A DNA stretch of 64,000 nucleotides from Nocardioides lijunqiniae (GTDB taxonomy: Bacteria > Actinomycetota > Actinomycetes > Propionibacteriales > Nocardioidaceae): NCBI RefSeq assembly GCF_015024225.1, contig NZ_JACJGM010000003.1, positions 1-64,000 of the forward strand. The letters are read 5' to 3'. Below, piece after piece: positions 34,221-43,445 of the stretch. Below the pieces are notes generated by a model. It was not told the DNA's origin, searched no databases, and was given only the letters and a program-made list of their open reading frames with translations. The translations under genes were made by a program, and so were the position numbers. Within the stretch, counting starts at the first letter, position 1. Each line of letters opens with the position of its first letter.

Positions 34221-34613
34221 GTGGCCGATCGCAACGTCCTCGGCGAGGAGCTCCAGGAGTGCGGCACCGACCCGCTCACGGGCTTCTACCGCGACGGGTT
34301 CTGCAGCACCGGCCCCGAGGACCTCGGGAGCCACACCATCTGCGCCGTCGTGACCGCGGACTTCCTCGAGCACCAGCGCAGCATCGGCAACGACCTCTCC
34401 ACCCCCATGCCGGTCTACGGCTTCCCCGGCCTGACGCCGGGGGACCGGTGGTGCGTCACCGCCGCCAACTGGGCGCGCGCCTACGACGCCGGCCACGCCT
34501 CGCACGTCGTGCTGGCCGCCACCCACGAGGCGGTCCTGGCGATCGTGCCGCTCGACGTCCTCCAGCGCCACGCCGTGGACGTCCCCGGGGACCTCAGCGG
34601 ACTCGACGGCTGA
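34221..34613 (+). CDS. DUF2237 family protein
   Basis: A 130-residue protein with a GTG start. NVLGEELQECGTDPLTGFYRDGFCSTGPEDLGSHTICAVVT at the N-terminus and PGDRWCVTAANWARAYDAG, then ATHEAVLAIVPLDVL, are the DUF2237 signature, with several conserved cysteines (ECGT, FCST, ICAV, WCVT). The family is widespread and without known function. It begins 4 bp after the LLM gene stop and is probably cotranscribed with it. Confidence 0.85.
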   Translation: MADRNVLGEELQECGTDPLTGFYRDGFCSTGPEDLGSHTICAVVTADFLEHQRSIGNDLSTPMPVYGFPGLTPGDRWCVTAANWARAYDAGHASHVVLAATHEAVLAIVPLDVLQRHAVDVPGDLSGLDG

Positions 34614-34697
34614 GCGCCCAGGAATTCTCGCCCACCCCTGGTGGTTGAAGCGTCAACAAGGTCCGGCACCGGTCCGGCCACGAGCGGAAGGCCTTCC

Positions 34698-35726
34698 ATG
34701 CACATCGGCGTCGACAGCTTCGTCTCCACGGTCACCGACCCGCGCACCGGCCAGGTGATCGGGGCGGCCGAGCGCATGGAGCACCTCCTGGAGGAGATCG
34801 CGCTCGCGGACCGCTCCGGCCTCTACTCCTTCGGGATCGGCGAGCACCACCGCAGCGAGTACTACGACTCCGCCCCGCCGGTGATCCTCGCCGCCGCCGC
34901 CGCGCGCACCGAGCGGATCCGCCTCGGCAGCGCGGTCGCCGTCCTGAGCGCGACCGACCCGGTACGGCTGTTCCAGCAGTTCGCGACGCTCGACCTGATC
35001 TCGAAGGGACGTATCGACCTGGTCGTCGGCCGCGGGTCGTTCACCGAGGCCTTCCCGCTCTTCGGCCTGGACCTGGCCGACTACGACTCGCTCTTCACCG
35101 AGAAGCTCGAGCTGCTCCTGCAGATCCGCGACCAGGAGGAGGTCACCTGGTCCGGGAAGCACCGCCCGCCGCTGGTGCGCCAGCGCGTCTACCCGCGTCC
35201 GGTCCAGGACCCGCTCCCGATCTGGGTCGGCGTCGGTGGCACGCCGGAGTCGTTCGCCCGCGCCGGCTTCCTCGGGCTGCCGCTCATGGTCGCGATCATC
35301 GGCGGTGAGCCGCGCCAGTTCGCGCCGCTCGTCGACCTCTACCGCCGCGCCGGCGCCCAGGCGGGCCACGCCCCCGAGAAGCTGCAGGTCGGGCTGCACG
35401 TCTTCGGCTTCGTCGCCGAGAGCACCAAGGCCGCGAGCGACACGATCTACCCGGGCTGGGAGGAGATGTTCCGCAAGGTCTCGCGCGAGCGCGGCTTCGC
35501 CCCGCCCACCCGGGCCCAGTTCAACGCGACCTCGGGCCCCGACGGCGCCTTCTTCATGGGTGACCCGGACACCGTGGCGACCAAGATCCGCCGGGTGGCC
35601 GACCAGCTGGGCGGGGTCGACCGGCTCTCGCTGCAGATGACGAACCCGCGGCTCGCGCACGAGGACCTGCTGCGCGGCATCGAGCTCCTCGGCACCGAGG
35701 TCGCCCCGCTGGTCGCGGACATCTAG
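34698..35726 (+). CDS. LLM-class flavin-dependent oxidoreductase
   Basis: A 342-residue luciferase-like monooxygenase-fold protein (MHIGVDSFVSTVTDP; FGIGEHHRSEYYDSAPPVILAAAAARTERIRLGSAVAVLSATDPVRLFQQFATLDLISKGRIDLVVGRGSF is recognisable in parts). The motif order, including GEHH and the RGSF phosphate-binding turn, is typical of the alkanal/nitrilotriacetate monooxygenase-like group that uses FMN. Substrate unknown. Start at the ATG 34698 after an AAGG Shine-Dalgarno. It stands in its own transcription unit 84 bp after the DUF2237 gene. Confidence 0.8.
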   Translation: MHIGVDSFVSTVTDPRTGQVIGAAERMEHLLEEIALADRSGLYSFGIGEHHRSEYYDSAPPVILAAAAARTERIRLGSAVAVLSATDPVRLFQQFATLDLISKGRIDLVVGRGSFTEAFPLFGLDLADYDSLFTEKLELLLQIRDQEEVTWSGKHRPPLVRQRVYPRPVQDPLPIWVGVGGTPESFARAGFLGLPLMVAIIGGEPRQFAPLVDLYRRAGAQAGHAPEKLQVGLHVFGFVAESTKAASDTIYPGWEEMFRKVSRERGFAPPTRAQFNATSGPDGAFFMGDPDTVATKIRRVADQLGGVDRLSLQMTNPRLAHEDLLRGIELLGTEVAPLVADI

Positions 35727-35753
35727 CCCGCGGCGGTCCCGTACCGTCGTGCC

Positions 35754-36779
35754 GTGTCCACCAGTGCCGTGCCCGGCCCCCTCGCGCAGCAGCTCCTCGA
35801 CGCCCAGGTCGCGTTCCACCTGCGCCGCCTGAGCGGCGAGCGGCTCGCGGCGACGGTCACCGAGCTGGCGGAGGGCGCCCTCGAGGCCTCCGGCCACCAC
35901 CCGATCGGCGACCTCGTCGACCCGGGGGCCGTGCGCGAGATCGTGGCGCGCGCGCTGGCCACGGTGCCGGGCAGCGCCGCGGTGGGCGGGTTCGTCGAGC
36001 TGGCGAGCGAGGTCCTCGCCGAGGGGCCTGCCGAGCCGTACCCGCTGGGCGACGTCGTCGACCGCGACCAGGTCGCCGCCGTCCTCGACGAGCTGCTGGC
36101 GCTCAGCCCCGCCCTGGAGCGCGCGCTGGAGCGGCTCACGGCCAGCCCGCTGGTCGGCACCATGGCATCGCGCTTCATGGGCCGCATCGTGGGCGAGGTG
36201 CTGCAGGCCAACAAGGCCGTCGCCGACAAGGTGCCCGGCCTCGGCTCGCTGATGTCCTTCGGCACCACCGCCGCCTCCCGGATGATGGGCGCGGCCGACA
36301 AGCAGTTCGAGGGCCTCCTCGGCGACACCGTGGGCAAGGGCGGCACCTTCGCCGTACGCCGCCTGAACCGGATCGTCATCGAGACCCTGCGCGACCCGAC
36401 GACCCGCGAGGCGGTGCTGCAGGTCTGGGACCTCGCCGCCGCGCAGCAGGTCTCCGGCATGGGCGACGAGGCCCGCGAGGAGCTGTCCGGCGTTGTCGGC
36501 GCCGTGCACGAGCTCGTCGCCAGCACGCTCGCCCACGAACACGTCGCGCGGCTGGGAGACGCGGTCGTGGACGCCTTCTTCGAGCGCTTCGGCGGCTACA
36601 CGCCCACCGAGCTGCTCGACGAGCTCGACCTGCGCCGCGAGGACCTGGTCGCCGACGTGGTCCGGATCGCGCCCGGGGTCGTCGACGCGCTCCGCGAGAG
36701 CGGCGACCTCGAGCGCCTGCTGCGCGAGCAGCTCGAGCCGTTCTACGCCTCGTCGGAGGTCCGGGACCTGCTGTCGTGA
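35754..36779 (+). CDS. Conserved hypothetical helical protein, 341 aa
   Basis: GTG start; soluble, rich in Ala, Leu and Glu and predicted almost entirely helical. Examples are HLRRLSGERLAATVTELAEGAL, VAAVLDELLALSPALERALERL and LRREDLVADVVRIAPGVVDALRESG. There is a glycine-containing central region (GLGSLMSFGTTAASRMMGAADKQF). I do not recognise a characterised family; similar proteins occur as singletons in actinobacteria. No signal peptide or enzymatic motif is present. It follows the LLM gene by 27 bp and may share its transcript. Confidence 0.7.
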   Translation: MSTSAVPGPLAQQLLDAQVAFHLRRLSGERLAATVTELAEGALEASGHHPIGDLVDPGAVREIVARALATVPGSAAVGGFVELASEVLAEGPAEPYPLGDVVDRDQVAAVLDELLALSPALERALERLTASPLVGTMASRFMGRIVGEVLQANKAVADKVPGLGSLMSFGTTAASRMMGAADKQFEGLLGDTVGKGGTFAVRRLNRIVIETLRDPTTREAVLQVWDLAAAQQVSGMGDEAREELSGVVGAVHELVASTLAHEHVARLGDAVVDAFFERFGGYTPTELLDELDLRREDLVADVVRIAPGVVDALRESGDLERLLREQLEPFYASSEVRDLLS

Positions 36780-36861
36780 TCACGACGATCCCGGGCGATC
36801 TGCACCGAACCTCCACACGTCCTCCCCGCAACCCGACCGGGAGCCCGCCTAGCGTGGGGTC

Positions 36862-37239
36862 ATGAGCACGGTCCAGCAGCCCTCCGTCACCTCCCGCCGC
36901 CCCCTCGGCCTCGCCCTCGCCGCCCTGACCGCGCTGTTCCTGGTGCTCGGGGTCGGCGCCCTGGGCATCCTGGGCCCGGGCGGCCGGCCCGACCGGGTGT
37001 ACGTCGTGGTGCTGGCCGTCCTCCTGGTCGGCGCCGCGGTGTCGCGGCTGCGACCGTCCGGACTGGCGCAGGCCCTGGCCGCCACCGCGGCCGCCCAGGT
37101 GCTCGTCACGGCGGTCGCCCTGCTGGGTGGCCTGCCTCCCGAGGGGTCGTCGACCCTGGACATCGTCGGCGTCAACCTCATGTACACCGCTCTGTGGGCC
37201 GTGTCCGCCTGGCTGGTGCACCCCGTCCGGCGCCGGTAG
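36862..37239 (+). CDS. Small integral membrane protein, 125 aa
   Basis: Four hydrophobic segments are visible: LGLALAALTALFLVLGVGAL, VYVVVLAVLLVGAAVS, LAQALAATAAAQVLVTAVALLGG and LDIVGVNLMYTALWAVSAWLV. Short basic loops lie between them and the protein ends VHPVRRR. Family not recognised; possibly a small DUF-type transporter-associated protein. The ATG at 36862 follows an 82-bp spacer with no recognised element. The next gene begins 35 bp downstream. Confidence 0.68.
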   Translation: MSTVQQPSVTSRRPLGLALAALTALFLVLGVGALGILGPGGRPDRVYVVVLAVLLVGAAVSRLRPSGLAQALAATAAAQVLVTAVALLGGLPPEGSSTLDIVGVNLMYTALWAVSAWLVHPVRRR

Positions 37240-37274
37240 CGATGAATCGAACGCCCGGCCGGGGTCCACAGGAC

Positions 37275-38150
37275 ATGACCACCACGACCCACGTGCTCGA
37301 GACCCCCGAGGTCGACCTCGCCTACGACGTCCGCGGCCCGCTTCCGCCCGCCGACGGACGCCGTGCGCTGCTCCTCGTCGGCCAGCCCATGGACGCGAGC
37401 GGCTTCGCCAGCCTGGCCCCGCTCCTGCCCGAGCGGACCGTCGTCACCTACGACCCCCGCGGTCTGGGCCGCAGCACGCGCAAGGACGGGCGCTCCGACC
37501 ACGACCCCGAGACCCTGGCGGAGGACCTCCACGCGCTCATCACGGCCCTCGGCGGCGGACCCGTGGACCTGTTCGGGAGCAGCGGCGGGGCGATCATCGG
37601 CCTCGCACTGGTGACGGCCCACCCGGACGACGTGGCGACCCTGGTCGCGCACGAGCCGCCGCTCCTCGGCGTGCTCCCCGACGCAGCCGCCGTCGAGCGG
37701 GCACGCGCGGAGGTGCGCGACGCCTACGAGGCGCGAGGCTTCGGCGCCGGGATGGCCGCCTTCATCACGATGACCGACTGGCAGGGGGAGTACACCGACG
37801 ACTACTTCACCCATCCCGCCCCCGACCCCGCGACCTTCGGCCTCCCCACGGATGACGACGGCACCCGCGGCGACCCGCTGCTCTCGGACGCCTCGTGGGC
37901 CGTCAGCAGCTATCGTCCCGACGCCGCGGCGCTGGCCGCCGCACCGACCAGCGTCGTCGTCGCCGTGGGCGAGGAGTCCGCGGGGCTGTTCACCGGCCGC
38001 ACGTCGGTCGCCACCGCCGCGCTGCTCGGCCAGGAGGCCACCGTCTTCCCCAGTCACCACGGCGGCTTCCTCGGAGGCGAGCACGGCTACGCCGGGCAGC
38101 CCGAGGCCTTCGCGGCCCGGCTCCGGGCCGTGCTCGACGGCGACGGCTGA
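37275..38150 (+). CDS. Alpha/beta fold hydrolase
   Basis: A 291-residue hydrolase. ALLLVGQPMDASGFASLAPLL contains an oxyanion-region equivalent (GQP instead of HGx), TVVTYDPRGLGRSTR is the usual strand-4 motif and LFGSSGGAIIGLAL gives the nucleophile Ser in G-S-S-G-G. The catalytic His is probably in PSHHGGFLGGEHGYAGQPEAF. Such proteins hydrolyse esters or act as haloperoxidase-like enzymes; the substrate is unknown. The ATG at 37275 is preferred over the upstream ATG 37242 for family length. Confidence 0.8.
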   Translation: MTTTTHVLETPEVDLAYDVRGPLPPADGRRALLLVGQPMDASGFASLAPLLPERTVVTYDPRGLGRSTRKDGRSDHDPETLAEDLHALITALGGGPVDLFGSSGGAIIGLALVTAHPDDVATLVAHEPPLLGVLPDAAAVERARAEVRDAYEARGFGAGMAAFITMTDWQGEYTDDYFTHPAPDPATFGLPTDDDGTRGDPLLSDASWAVSSYRPDAAALAAAPTSVVVAVGEESAGLFTGRTSVATAALLGQEATVFPSHHGGFLGGEHGYAGQPEAFAARLRAVLDGDG

Positions 38151-38200
38151 CGCGGCGGGCGGTCGCGCGCGGCGCCGGCCGCGCGTGGTTGGGTGGACCC

Positions 38201-39583
38201 ATGACGCGCCGCATCGACGCCGACTACCTCGTGGTCGGGGCCGGGGCCAGCGGGATGGCCTTCGCCGACGCCCTGGTCGACCACGCCGACGTCCGCGTCG
38301 CGCTCGTCGACCGCCGCCCGCAGGTGGGCGGTCACTGGCGCGGCGCCTACCCGTTCGTGCGGCTGCACCAGGCGTCGTCGTTCTACGGCGTGGCGTCCAC
38401 GCTCCTGGGAGGTGGCCGGATACAGCGCGACGGTCCCGAGGCCGGCCTGCACGAGCGGGCCGACCAGCCGACGATCTGCGCCTACTACGACGAGGTGCTC
38501 GAGCGGCTCACCGCCACCGGGCGCGTGGAGCTCTTCGCCGGACACGACCACCTCGCCGACGGCGGTGTCGTCTCGCTCGAGACGGGGGAGCGCTACGAGG
38601 TGCCCGAGCACTGCCGCGTCGTCGACGCCCGCTACCTCGCTCCCGAGATCCCCGCCGAGACCCCGCCGCGCTTCGGGGTGGGCGAGGGCGCCCGGGTCGT
38701 GCCGGTCAACGACCTCGTGGGCCTGGAGGAGCCGCCGAGCCGCTACGTCGTCGTCGGCTCCGGCAAGACCGCCACCGACGCCTGCGTCTGGCTGCTGGGC
38801 CGCGGCGTCGATCCCGACGCCATCTGCTGGGTCCGGCCGCGGGAGCCCTGGATGCTGAACCGCGCGAAGGTGCAGCCCGACCCGGCGGTCTACCTCGGCA
38901 TGGTCGCCGACATGATGCGCGCCGCGGCCGGTGCCCGGTCGCTGCCGGAGCTCTTCCTCGAGCTCGAGGCGTCCGGCACGATGCTCCGCATCGACCGCGC
39001 GGTGACGCCCACCATGGCCAAGGCGCCGACGCTCGGCACGTGGGAGCTCGACCTGCTGCGCACGGTCGAGGACGTCGTGCGTCGCGGGCACCTCGTCTCG
39101 GTGTCGCGGGGGCGCCTGGACTTCGAGGACGGCTCGGTCGCCGTCGCGGACGACGCCGTCGTCGTCAACTGCGCGGCCGACGGGCTCCGGCACCGCCCCC
39201 GGGTGCCGATCTGGGGGCCGGAGGCGATCACGCTCCAGCCGATCCGCGCCGGCTTCCCCTGCTTCGGCGCGGCGCTGGCCGGCTACGTCGAGGCCACCCG
39301 CGACGACGACGCCGACAAGAACCGGCTCTGCCCACCCTCGTCGTTCGGCAACTCGCTGGCCGACTGGGCCCGGATGAACGTGCACGGCACGCGGGCCTCC
39401 GCCGCCTTCGGAGCCGAGCCGGACATCAAGGCCTGGGCCGACCGGGTCCCGCTGAACCCGGCCCGGATCCCGCCCGGGCACCCGGGGTCGCCGAGCCTCG
39501 ACGACGCGCTGGAGCGGCTGCAGCGCCACGCCGGCCCGGGGGTGGCGCGCCTGGCCGCGCTCGGCGGCCTGCCTCCGGGCTGA
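38201..39583 (+). CDS. FAD/NAD(P)-binding flavoprotein, monooxygenase-like
   Basis: A 460-residue protein with an N-terminal FAD dinucleotide-binding site (DADYLVVGAGASGMAFADAL) followed by the ATG-loop-like VGGHWRGAYPFVRLHQASSFYG. A second nucleotide-binding GxGxxA motif (YVVVGSGKTATDACVWLL) lies near residue 185, and a late DDAVVVNCAADG segment closes the FAD domain. This two-Rossmann layout resembles flavin-containing or Baeyer-Villiger-type monooxygenases, without the full BVMO fingerprint. Substrate unknown. The frame is open upstream, but the FAD motif fixes the start at 38201. Confidence 0.75.
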   Translation: MTRRIDADYLVVGAGASGMAFADALVDHADVRVALVDRRPQVGGHWRGAYPFVRLHQASSFYGVASTLLGGGRIQRDGPEAGLHERADQPTICAYYDEVLERLTATGRVELFAGHDHLADGGVVSLETGERYEVPEHCRVVDARYLAPEIPAETPPRFGVGEGARVVPVNDLVGLEEPPSRYVVVGSGKTATDACVWLLGRGVDPDAICWVRPREPWMLNRAKVQPDPAVYLGMVADMMRAAAGARSLPELFLELEASGTMLRIDRAVTPTMAKAPTLGTWELDLLRTVEDVVRRGHLVSVSRGRLDFEDGSVAVADDAVVVNCAADGLRHRPRVPIWGPEAITLQPIRAGFPCFGAALAGYVEATRDDDADKNRLCPPSSFGNSLADWARMNVHGTRASAAFGAEPDIKAWADRVPLNPARIPPGHPGSPSLDDALERLQRHAGPGVARLAALGGLPPG

Positions 39584-39618
39584 GCCGGCACCTTCCGGGT
39601 GCCCCGTAGGATCCGAGG

Positions 39619-40419
39619 ATGGACCTGGTCGTGCTGCTGCTCGTCGTCGCCGTGATCGGCGCGGTCGTGCTCGTCTCGAGTCGCCGCAGCAAGCAGCAGG
39701 AGCTCGAGCGGCAGGATCGCGAGCTCGCGCCGGTCAAGAAGCTCGCCGACGAGGACGTCACCGCGCTGGGCGAGGACCTCCAGCACCTCGACCTGGAGAT
39801 GACCGGTCACGAGCTCGACGAGGGTGCCCGGGCCGACTACCAGCGGGCCCTCGACGCCTACGAGGCGGCCAAGACCGCCGGCGACGCCCTGTCCCGCCCC
39901 GAGGACGTCCGGCACGTCACCGAGATCATCGAGGACGGGCGCTACGCCATCGCCTGCGTGCGCGCTCGGGTGAACGCCGAGCCGCTGCCCACGCGTCGAG
40001 CCCCCTGCTTCTTCGACCCGCGCCACGGTCCCTCGGTCACCGACGTGGCCTACGTGCCGCCGGACGGCGTGGAGCGCGACGTCCCGGCCTGCGCACTCGA
40101 CGCCGAGCGGGTCCGCGCCGGCGCCGACCCCGACGTGCGCAAGGTGATGGTCGGCGCCCAGCGCGTGCCGTACTACCAGGGCGGTCGGGCCTACGAGCCC
40201 TACGCCATGGGCTACTTCGGCGCCTTCGGCCCCATGACCTGGATGTTCATGGGCGGGATGATGTTCGGCGGCTTCGGCGACGGCTTCGGCGGTGACGGCG
40301 GGGGCGACGGCGGGGGCGACTCCGGTGGTGACGGTGGGGGAGACGGCGGCGGCTACGACGCCGGCGGCGGCGACGGCGGCGGGTTCGACGGTGGCGGCTT
40401 CGACATGGGCGGCTTCTAG
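39619..40419 (+). CDS. Membrane-anchored protein with Gly/Asp-rich C-terminus
   Basis: A 266-residue protein. An N-terminal membrane helix (DLVVLLLVVAVIGAVVLVSS) is followed by a helical, charged region (QQELERQDRELAPVKKLADEDVTALGEDLQHLDLEM). A folded part contains RAPCFFDPRHGPSVTDVAYVPP, followed by a Met/Gly/Phe hydrophobic patch and a tail of about 60 residues made of GDGGG repeats ending DMGGF. The layout resembles TPM-like or other actinobacterial envelope proteins with low-complexity tails; family not recognised. It is convergent with an LLM gene, overlapping by 4 bp. Confidence 0.7.
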   Translation: MDLVVLLLVVAVIGAVVLVSSRRSKQQELERQDRELAPVKKLADEDVTALGEDLQHLDLEMTGHELDEGARADYQRALDAYEAAKTAGDALSRPEDVRHVTEIIEDGRYAIACVRARVNAEPLPTRRAPCFFDPRHGPSVTDVAYVPPDGVERDVPACALDAERVRAGADPDVRKVMVGAQRVPYYQGGRAYEPYAMGYFGAFGPMTWMFMGGMMFGGFGDGFGGDGGGDGGGDSGGDGGGDGGGYDAGGGDGGGFDGGGFDMGGF

Positions 40420-41468
40420 CCGCTCGCGGGGCGCCAGCCCAGCGCCGGACCGAGGCGGGTCGCGATGTCGGTGAGGATCTGCGCGTAGTCGTCGTGCTCG
40501 AAGGAGAACGGCAGCGCGAAGGCGACCTCGTCGACCTCGCGGAAGGCGGCGTGGGCGTGGAGGCGCTCCGCGACCTGCTCCGACGTCCCGACCAGGTCGG
40601 GCGCGAAGAGCAGCCGACCCGGGCCCTGCGGCGTGGCGGTGCGTGGCAGCCGGGAGGCGGCGTACGCCTCGTAGCGCGCCCGCTGCTCGCGCGAGGCGGT
40701 GTCGGTCGGGACGACGACCAGGCCCTGGGAGACCCGCGCCGCGGCGCCGTCGGGATGGTGCTCACGGAAGCGGCGCACGTGGGAGCGCTGGATCTCGGCG
40801 AAGTCCCAGGCCCCGTCCTCACCCTCGCCCCCGGCGGGCGGCTCCTCGGCCTTCACGACGCTGCTCACGAGCAGGTTCATCCGGTGCTCCCCAGCCCACT
40901 GGGCCGAGCGGAGGCTGGCGCCGCCGTACCAGAGCCGGTCGGCGAGCCCCGCCGCGTGTGGCTGGACCCGGTCGGAGAACTCCTCGATGCCCACGGTGCC
41001 GCGGAACGGGCTGACCGGCTCGCCCCGGACCATGGCGAGCAGCCGCTCGACCCGGCCGTAGGTGAAGTCCTCGAGGTCGGCGGAGTCGGGGTAGAGGGCC
41101 TCGCGCACCTCGTCGTAGCGCATCGGCGGCCCCACGCTCAGGCCCGGGTTGAGCCGTCCGCCCGACAGCAGGTCGACGGTGGCGAGATCCTCGGCCAGGC
41201 GCAGCGGGTTCTCCCACCCGAGGGGGATGACCGCCGTGCCGAGCTCGATGCGGCGGGTGCGCTGCGAGGCGGCCGCCAGCACGGCGACGGGGGAGGAGAT
41301 GCCGTACTGCAGGTGGCGGTGGCGCACCCAGGCGCTGTCGAAGCCCAGCTGCTCGCCCAGCTCGATGACCCGCAGGGTGGACTCGTGACCGGGCGCCGGG
41401 TCGGCGCCGTCGAACAGCCCGATGGTCAGGAAGCCCAGGCGGCGCAGGGGGGTCGACGGATCGGGCAC
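40416..41468 (-). CDS. LLM-class flavin-dependent oxidoreductase
   Basis: A 350-residue luciferase-like protein. LRRLGFLTIGLFDGADPAPGHES at the N-terminus, DSAWVRHRHLQYGISSPVAVLAAASQRTRRIELGTAVIPLGWENPLRLAEDLATVD across the barrel strands, and LWYGGASLRSAQWAGEHRMNLLVSS late. It belongs to the F420/FMN LLM group; cofactor and substrate are not predictable. It is monocistronic between convergent gene 39619-40419 and the YCII-type gene, the third LLM gene within 8 kb. Confidence 0.8.
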   Translation of the reverse strand: MPDPSTPLRRLGFLTIGLFDGADPAPGHESTLRVIELGEQLGFDSAWVRHRHLQYGISSPVAVLAAASQRTRRIELGTAVIPLGWENPLRLAEDLATVDLLSGGRLNPGLSVGPPMRYDEVREALYPDSADLEDFTYGRVERLLAMVRGEPVSPFRGTVGIEEFSDRVQPHAAGLADRLWYGGASLRSAQWAGEHRMNLLVSSVVKAEEPPAGGEGEDGAWDFAEIQRSHVRRFREHHPDGAAARVSQGLVVVPTDTASREQRARYEAYAASRLPRTATPQGPGRLLFAPDLVGTSEQVAERLHAHAAFREVDEVAFALPFSFEHDDYAQILTDIATRLGPALGWRPASG

Positions 41469-41515
41469 GGTGGTCCTCTCGGGCGGGTGGTGCCACCGAG
41501 CCTAGCCAGCCGCGC

Positions 41516-41842
41516 TCAGCCGAGGAGCGGTCGCAGCTCCACCCTGCGGTGACAGCTGCGCGATCCCTGCGCCGCCAGCCTCATGGCCACGTCGAGGTCG
41601 GGCGCCTCGAGGATCCAGAGGCCCGCGCAGTACTCCTTGGACTCCACGAACGGCCCGTCCGTGACGATCCCGCGGCCGTCGCGGTCGTCGATCACGGTGG
41701 CGCTGCTGGGCGCCGCCAGGCCACCGGCGAAGACCCAGTGGCCCTCCTCCCGCAGCCGGTCGTTGAACGCTCGGACCGCCGTCATCTCCTCGGAGGTGGC
41801 GGAGCCGGACTCGTCGTCGATCACGGACACCAGGTACTGCAT
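41516..41842 (-). CDS. YCII-related domain protein
   Basis: A 108-residue protein beginning MQYLVSVIDDESGSATSEEM and continuing AFNDRLREEGHWVFAGGLAAPSSATVI, then VTDGPFVESKEYCAGLWILEAPDLDVAMRLA. This is the ferredoxin-like YCII/DGPF fold with the GPF.E.KE signature (here DGPFVESKEY). These proteins often accompany ECF sigma factors, but none is adjacent here. Function unknown. The same transcript could include the LLM gene downstream (47 bp away). Confidence 0.82.
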   Translation of the reverse strand: MQYLVSVIDDESGSATSEEMTAVRAFNDRLREEGHWVFAGGLAAPSSATVIDDRDGRGIVTDGPFVESKEYCAGLWILEAPDLDVAMRLAAQGSRSCHRRVELRPLLG

Positions 41843-41989
41843 CGCTCATCGTCTCCTCGTGCTGGGGGCGCCCCTGCGGGCACCCGCTCACCCCTGCCAC
41901 GAACGCCGGTGCGTGGATACGACATCCGGCCCGCGGGGCTGTCCGATCGGACGAACCCGTGGTGCCCGCGCCTTCCTACGCTGACGGCC

Positions 41990-43390
41990 ATGACGACCTA
42001 CGAGCACGCCGTCGAGTGGCTGGACGCGAACTTCGCCAGGCTGGTGACCGAGCACGGGGTGCCCGGGGCGTCGGTCGGCGTCCTGGTGGGCGACCGGGTC
42101 GCCACCGCCGCGGCCGGCGTCACCAGCCTCGAGACCGGTGTCGAGGTCGACACCCGCACGGTCTTCCAGATCGGGTCGATCACCAAGATCTGGACGACCA
42201 CGCTGGTCATGCAGCTCGTCGACGACGGCCTGCTGGACCTCGACGTGCCGGTCGTCCACTACCTGCCCGAGCTCGTCATCGGCGACGCGGCGGCGGCCGA
42301 GGTCATCACCACGCGCCACCTGCTGACGCACACCGCCGGCTTCGAGGGTGACGTCTTCACCGACACCGGCCGCGGCTCCGACGCCGTCGAGAGGTACGTC
42401 GCCACGCTCGGCGACCTGCCGCAGCTCTTCGCTCCCGGCGCGACGTTCTCCTACAACAACACCGGCTTCGTGGTGCTGGGCAGGCTGGTGGAGGTGCTGC
42501 GCGGCCAGCCGTTCGACGAGGCGCTGGTCGAGCGGATCGCCACCCCGCTCGCGCTGGAGCGGGTCTCGCCCAGCCCCTACGAGGCGATCCGCCACCGGGC
42601 GGCGCTGGGCCACGTCGCCAGCCACGTCGCCGGCGACGGCGGCACGATGACCCCGGCCCCCACCTGGGCGCTGGCGCGGTCCAACGCGCCCGCGGGGGCG
42701 ATGCTCGCGATGACCCCCACCGACCTGCTCGGCTTCGTCCGGATGCACCTGTCCGGAGGCGCGGGCCGGGACGGCATCCGCGTCCTGAGCGCCGCCTCGG
42801 TCGCTGCCATGCAGACCCGCGAGGTCGACCTGCCCCTGCTCTCCGGCATGGCCGAGTCCTGGGGGCTCGGCTGGCACCTCGACGGCTCCGGTGAGGACGC
42901 CGTCGTCGCCCACGACGGCGGCACGATCGGCCAGGCGGCGTTCCTGCGGGCGGTCCCGGCCCAGGGCGTCGCCGTCACGGTGCTCACCAACGGCGGCGAC
43001 TTCTTCGGGCTCTTCGAGGACGTCGTCGCGCGGCTGGTGCGCGACCTCACCGGCGTCGTGCTGCCCACCCGCCCCGTCCCGCCGGCCGACCCCGAGCAGG
43101 TCGACGTGACCCGCTTCCTGGGGCGCTACTCCGACACGATCTACGACGTCACGGTGACCCAGGACGACGAGGGCCGCCTCTGGCTGGACCGGGTCCCGAA
43201 GGACATCATCGCCGAGATCGGCGAGCAGCCGGTGCGCTTCCCGCTCGTGCACCTCGAGGACGACTCGTTCATCTCCGAGGAGCCCTTCCACAGCATCCAC
43301 CCGGTCTTCACGTTCCTCGCCCACCCCGACGACCCGACCGCACCGGCGGCCTACGTGCACTACGGGCGGGTCGTGGCTCGCGCGGACTGA
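41990..43390 (+). CDS. Serine hydrolase, beta-lactamase/class C-like
   Basis: A 466-residue penicillin-binding-protein-fold hydrolase. The S-x-x-K motif is QIGSITKIWT, the Y-x-N motif is SYNNTGF and the third motif is HDGGTIGQ (in place of KTG). It has an extra C-terminal domain of about 120 residues (DVTRFLGRYSDTIYDVTVTQDDEGRLW), the DUF3471-like beta domain common in esterase-type members. Likely an esterase or peptidase rather than an antibiotic-inactivating enzyme. No signal peptide is visible, so probably cytosolic. The ATG at 41990 gives the family start. Confidence 0.83.
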   Translation: MTTYEHAVEWLDANFARLVTEHGVPGASVGVLVGDRVATAAAGVTSLETGVEVDTRTVFQIGSITKIWTTTLVMQLVDDGLLDLDVPVVHYLPELVIGDAAAAEVITTRHLLTHTAGFEGDVFTDTGRGSDAVERYVATLGDLPQLFAPGATFSYNNTGFVVLGRLVEVLRGQPFDEALVERIATPLALERVSPSPYEAIRHRAALGHVASHVAGDGGTMTPAPTWALARSNAPAGAMLAMTPTDLLGFVRMHLSGGAGRDGIRVLSAASVAAMQTREVDLPLLSGMAESWGLGWHLDGSGEDAVVAHDGGTIGQAAFLRAVPAQGVAVTVLTNGGDFFGLFEDVVARLVRDLTGVVLPTRPVPPADPEQVDVTRFLGRYSDTIYDVTVTQDDEGRLWLDRVPKDIIAEIGEQPVRFPLVHLEDDSFISEEPFHSIHPVFTFLAHPDDPTAPAAYVHYGRVVARAD

Positions 43391-43445
43391 GCGAAGCTGA
43401 GCGAAAAGGGTGTCCCTGGGCTGAGCACCCCGCTTTACTGTCCTG

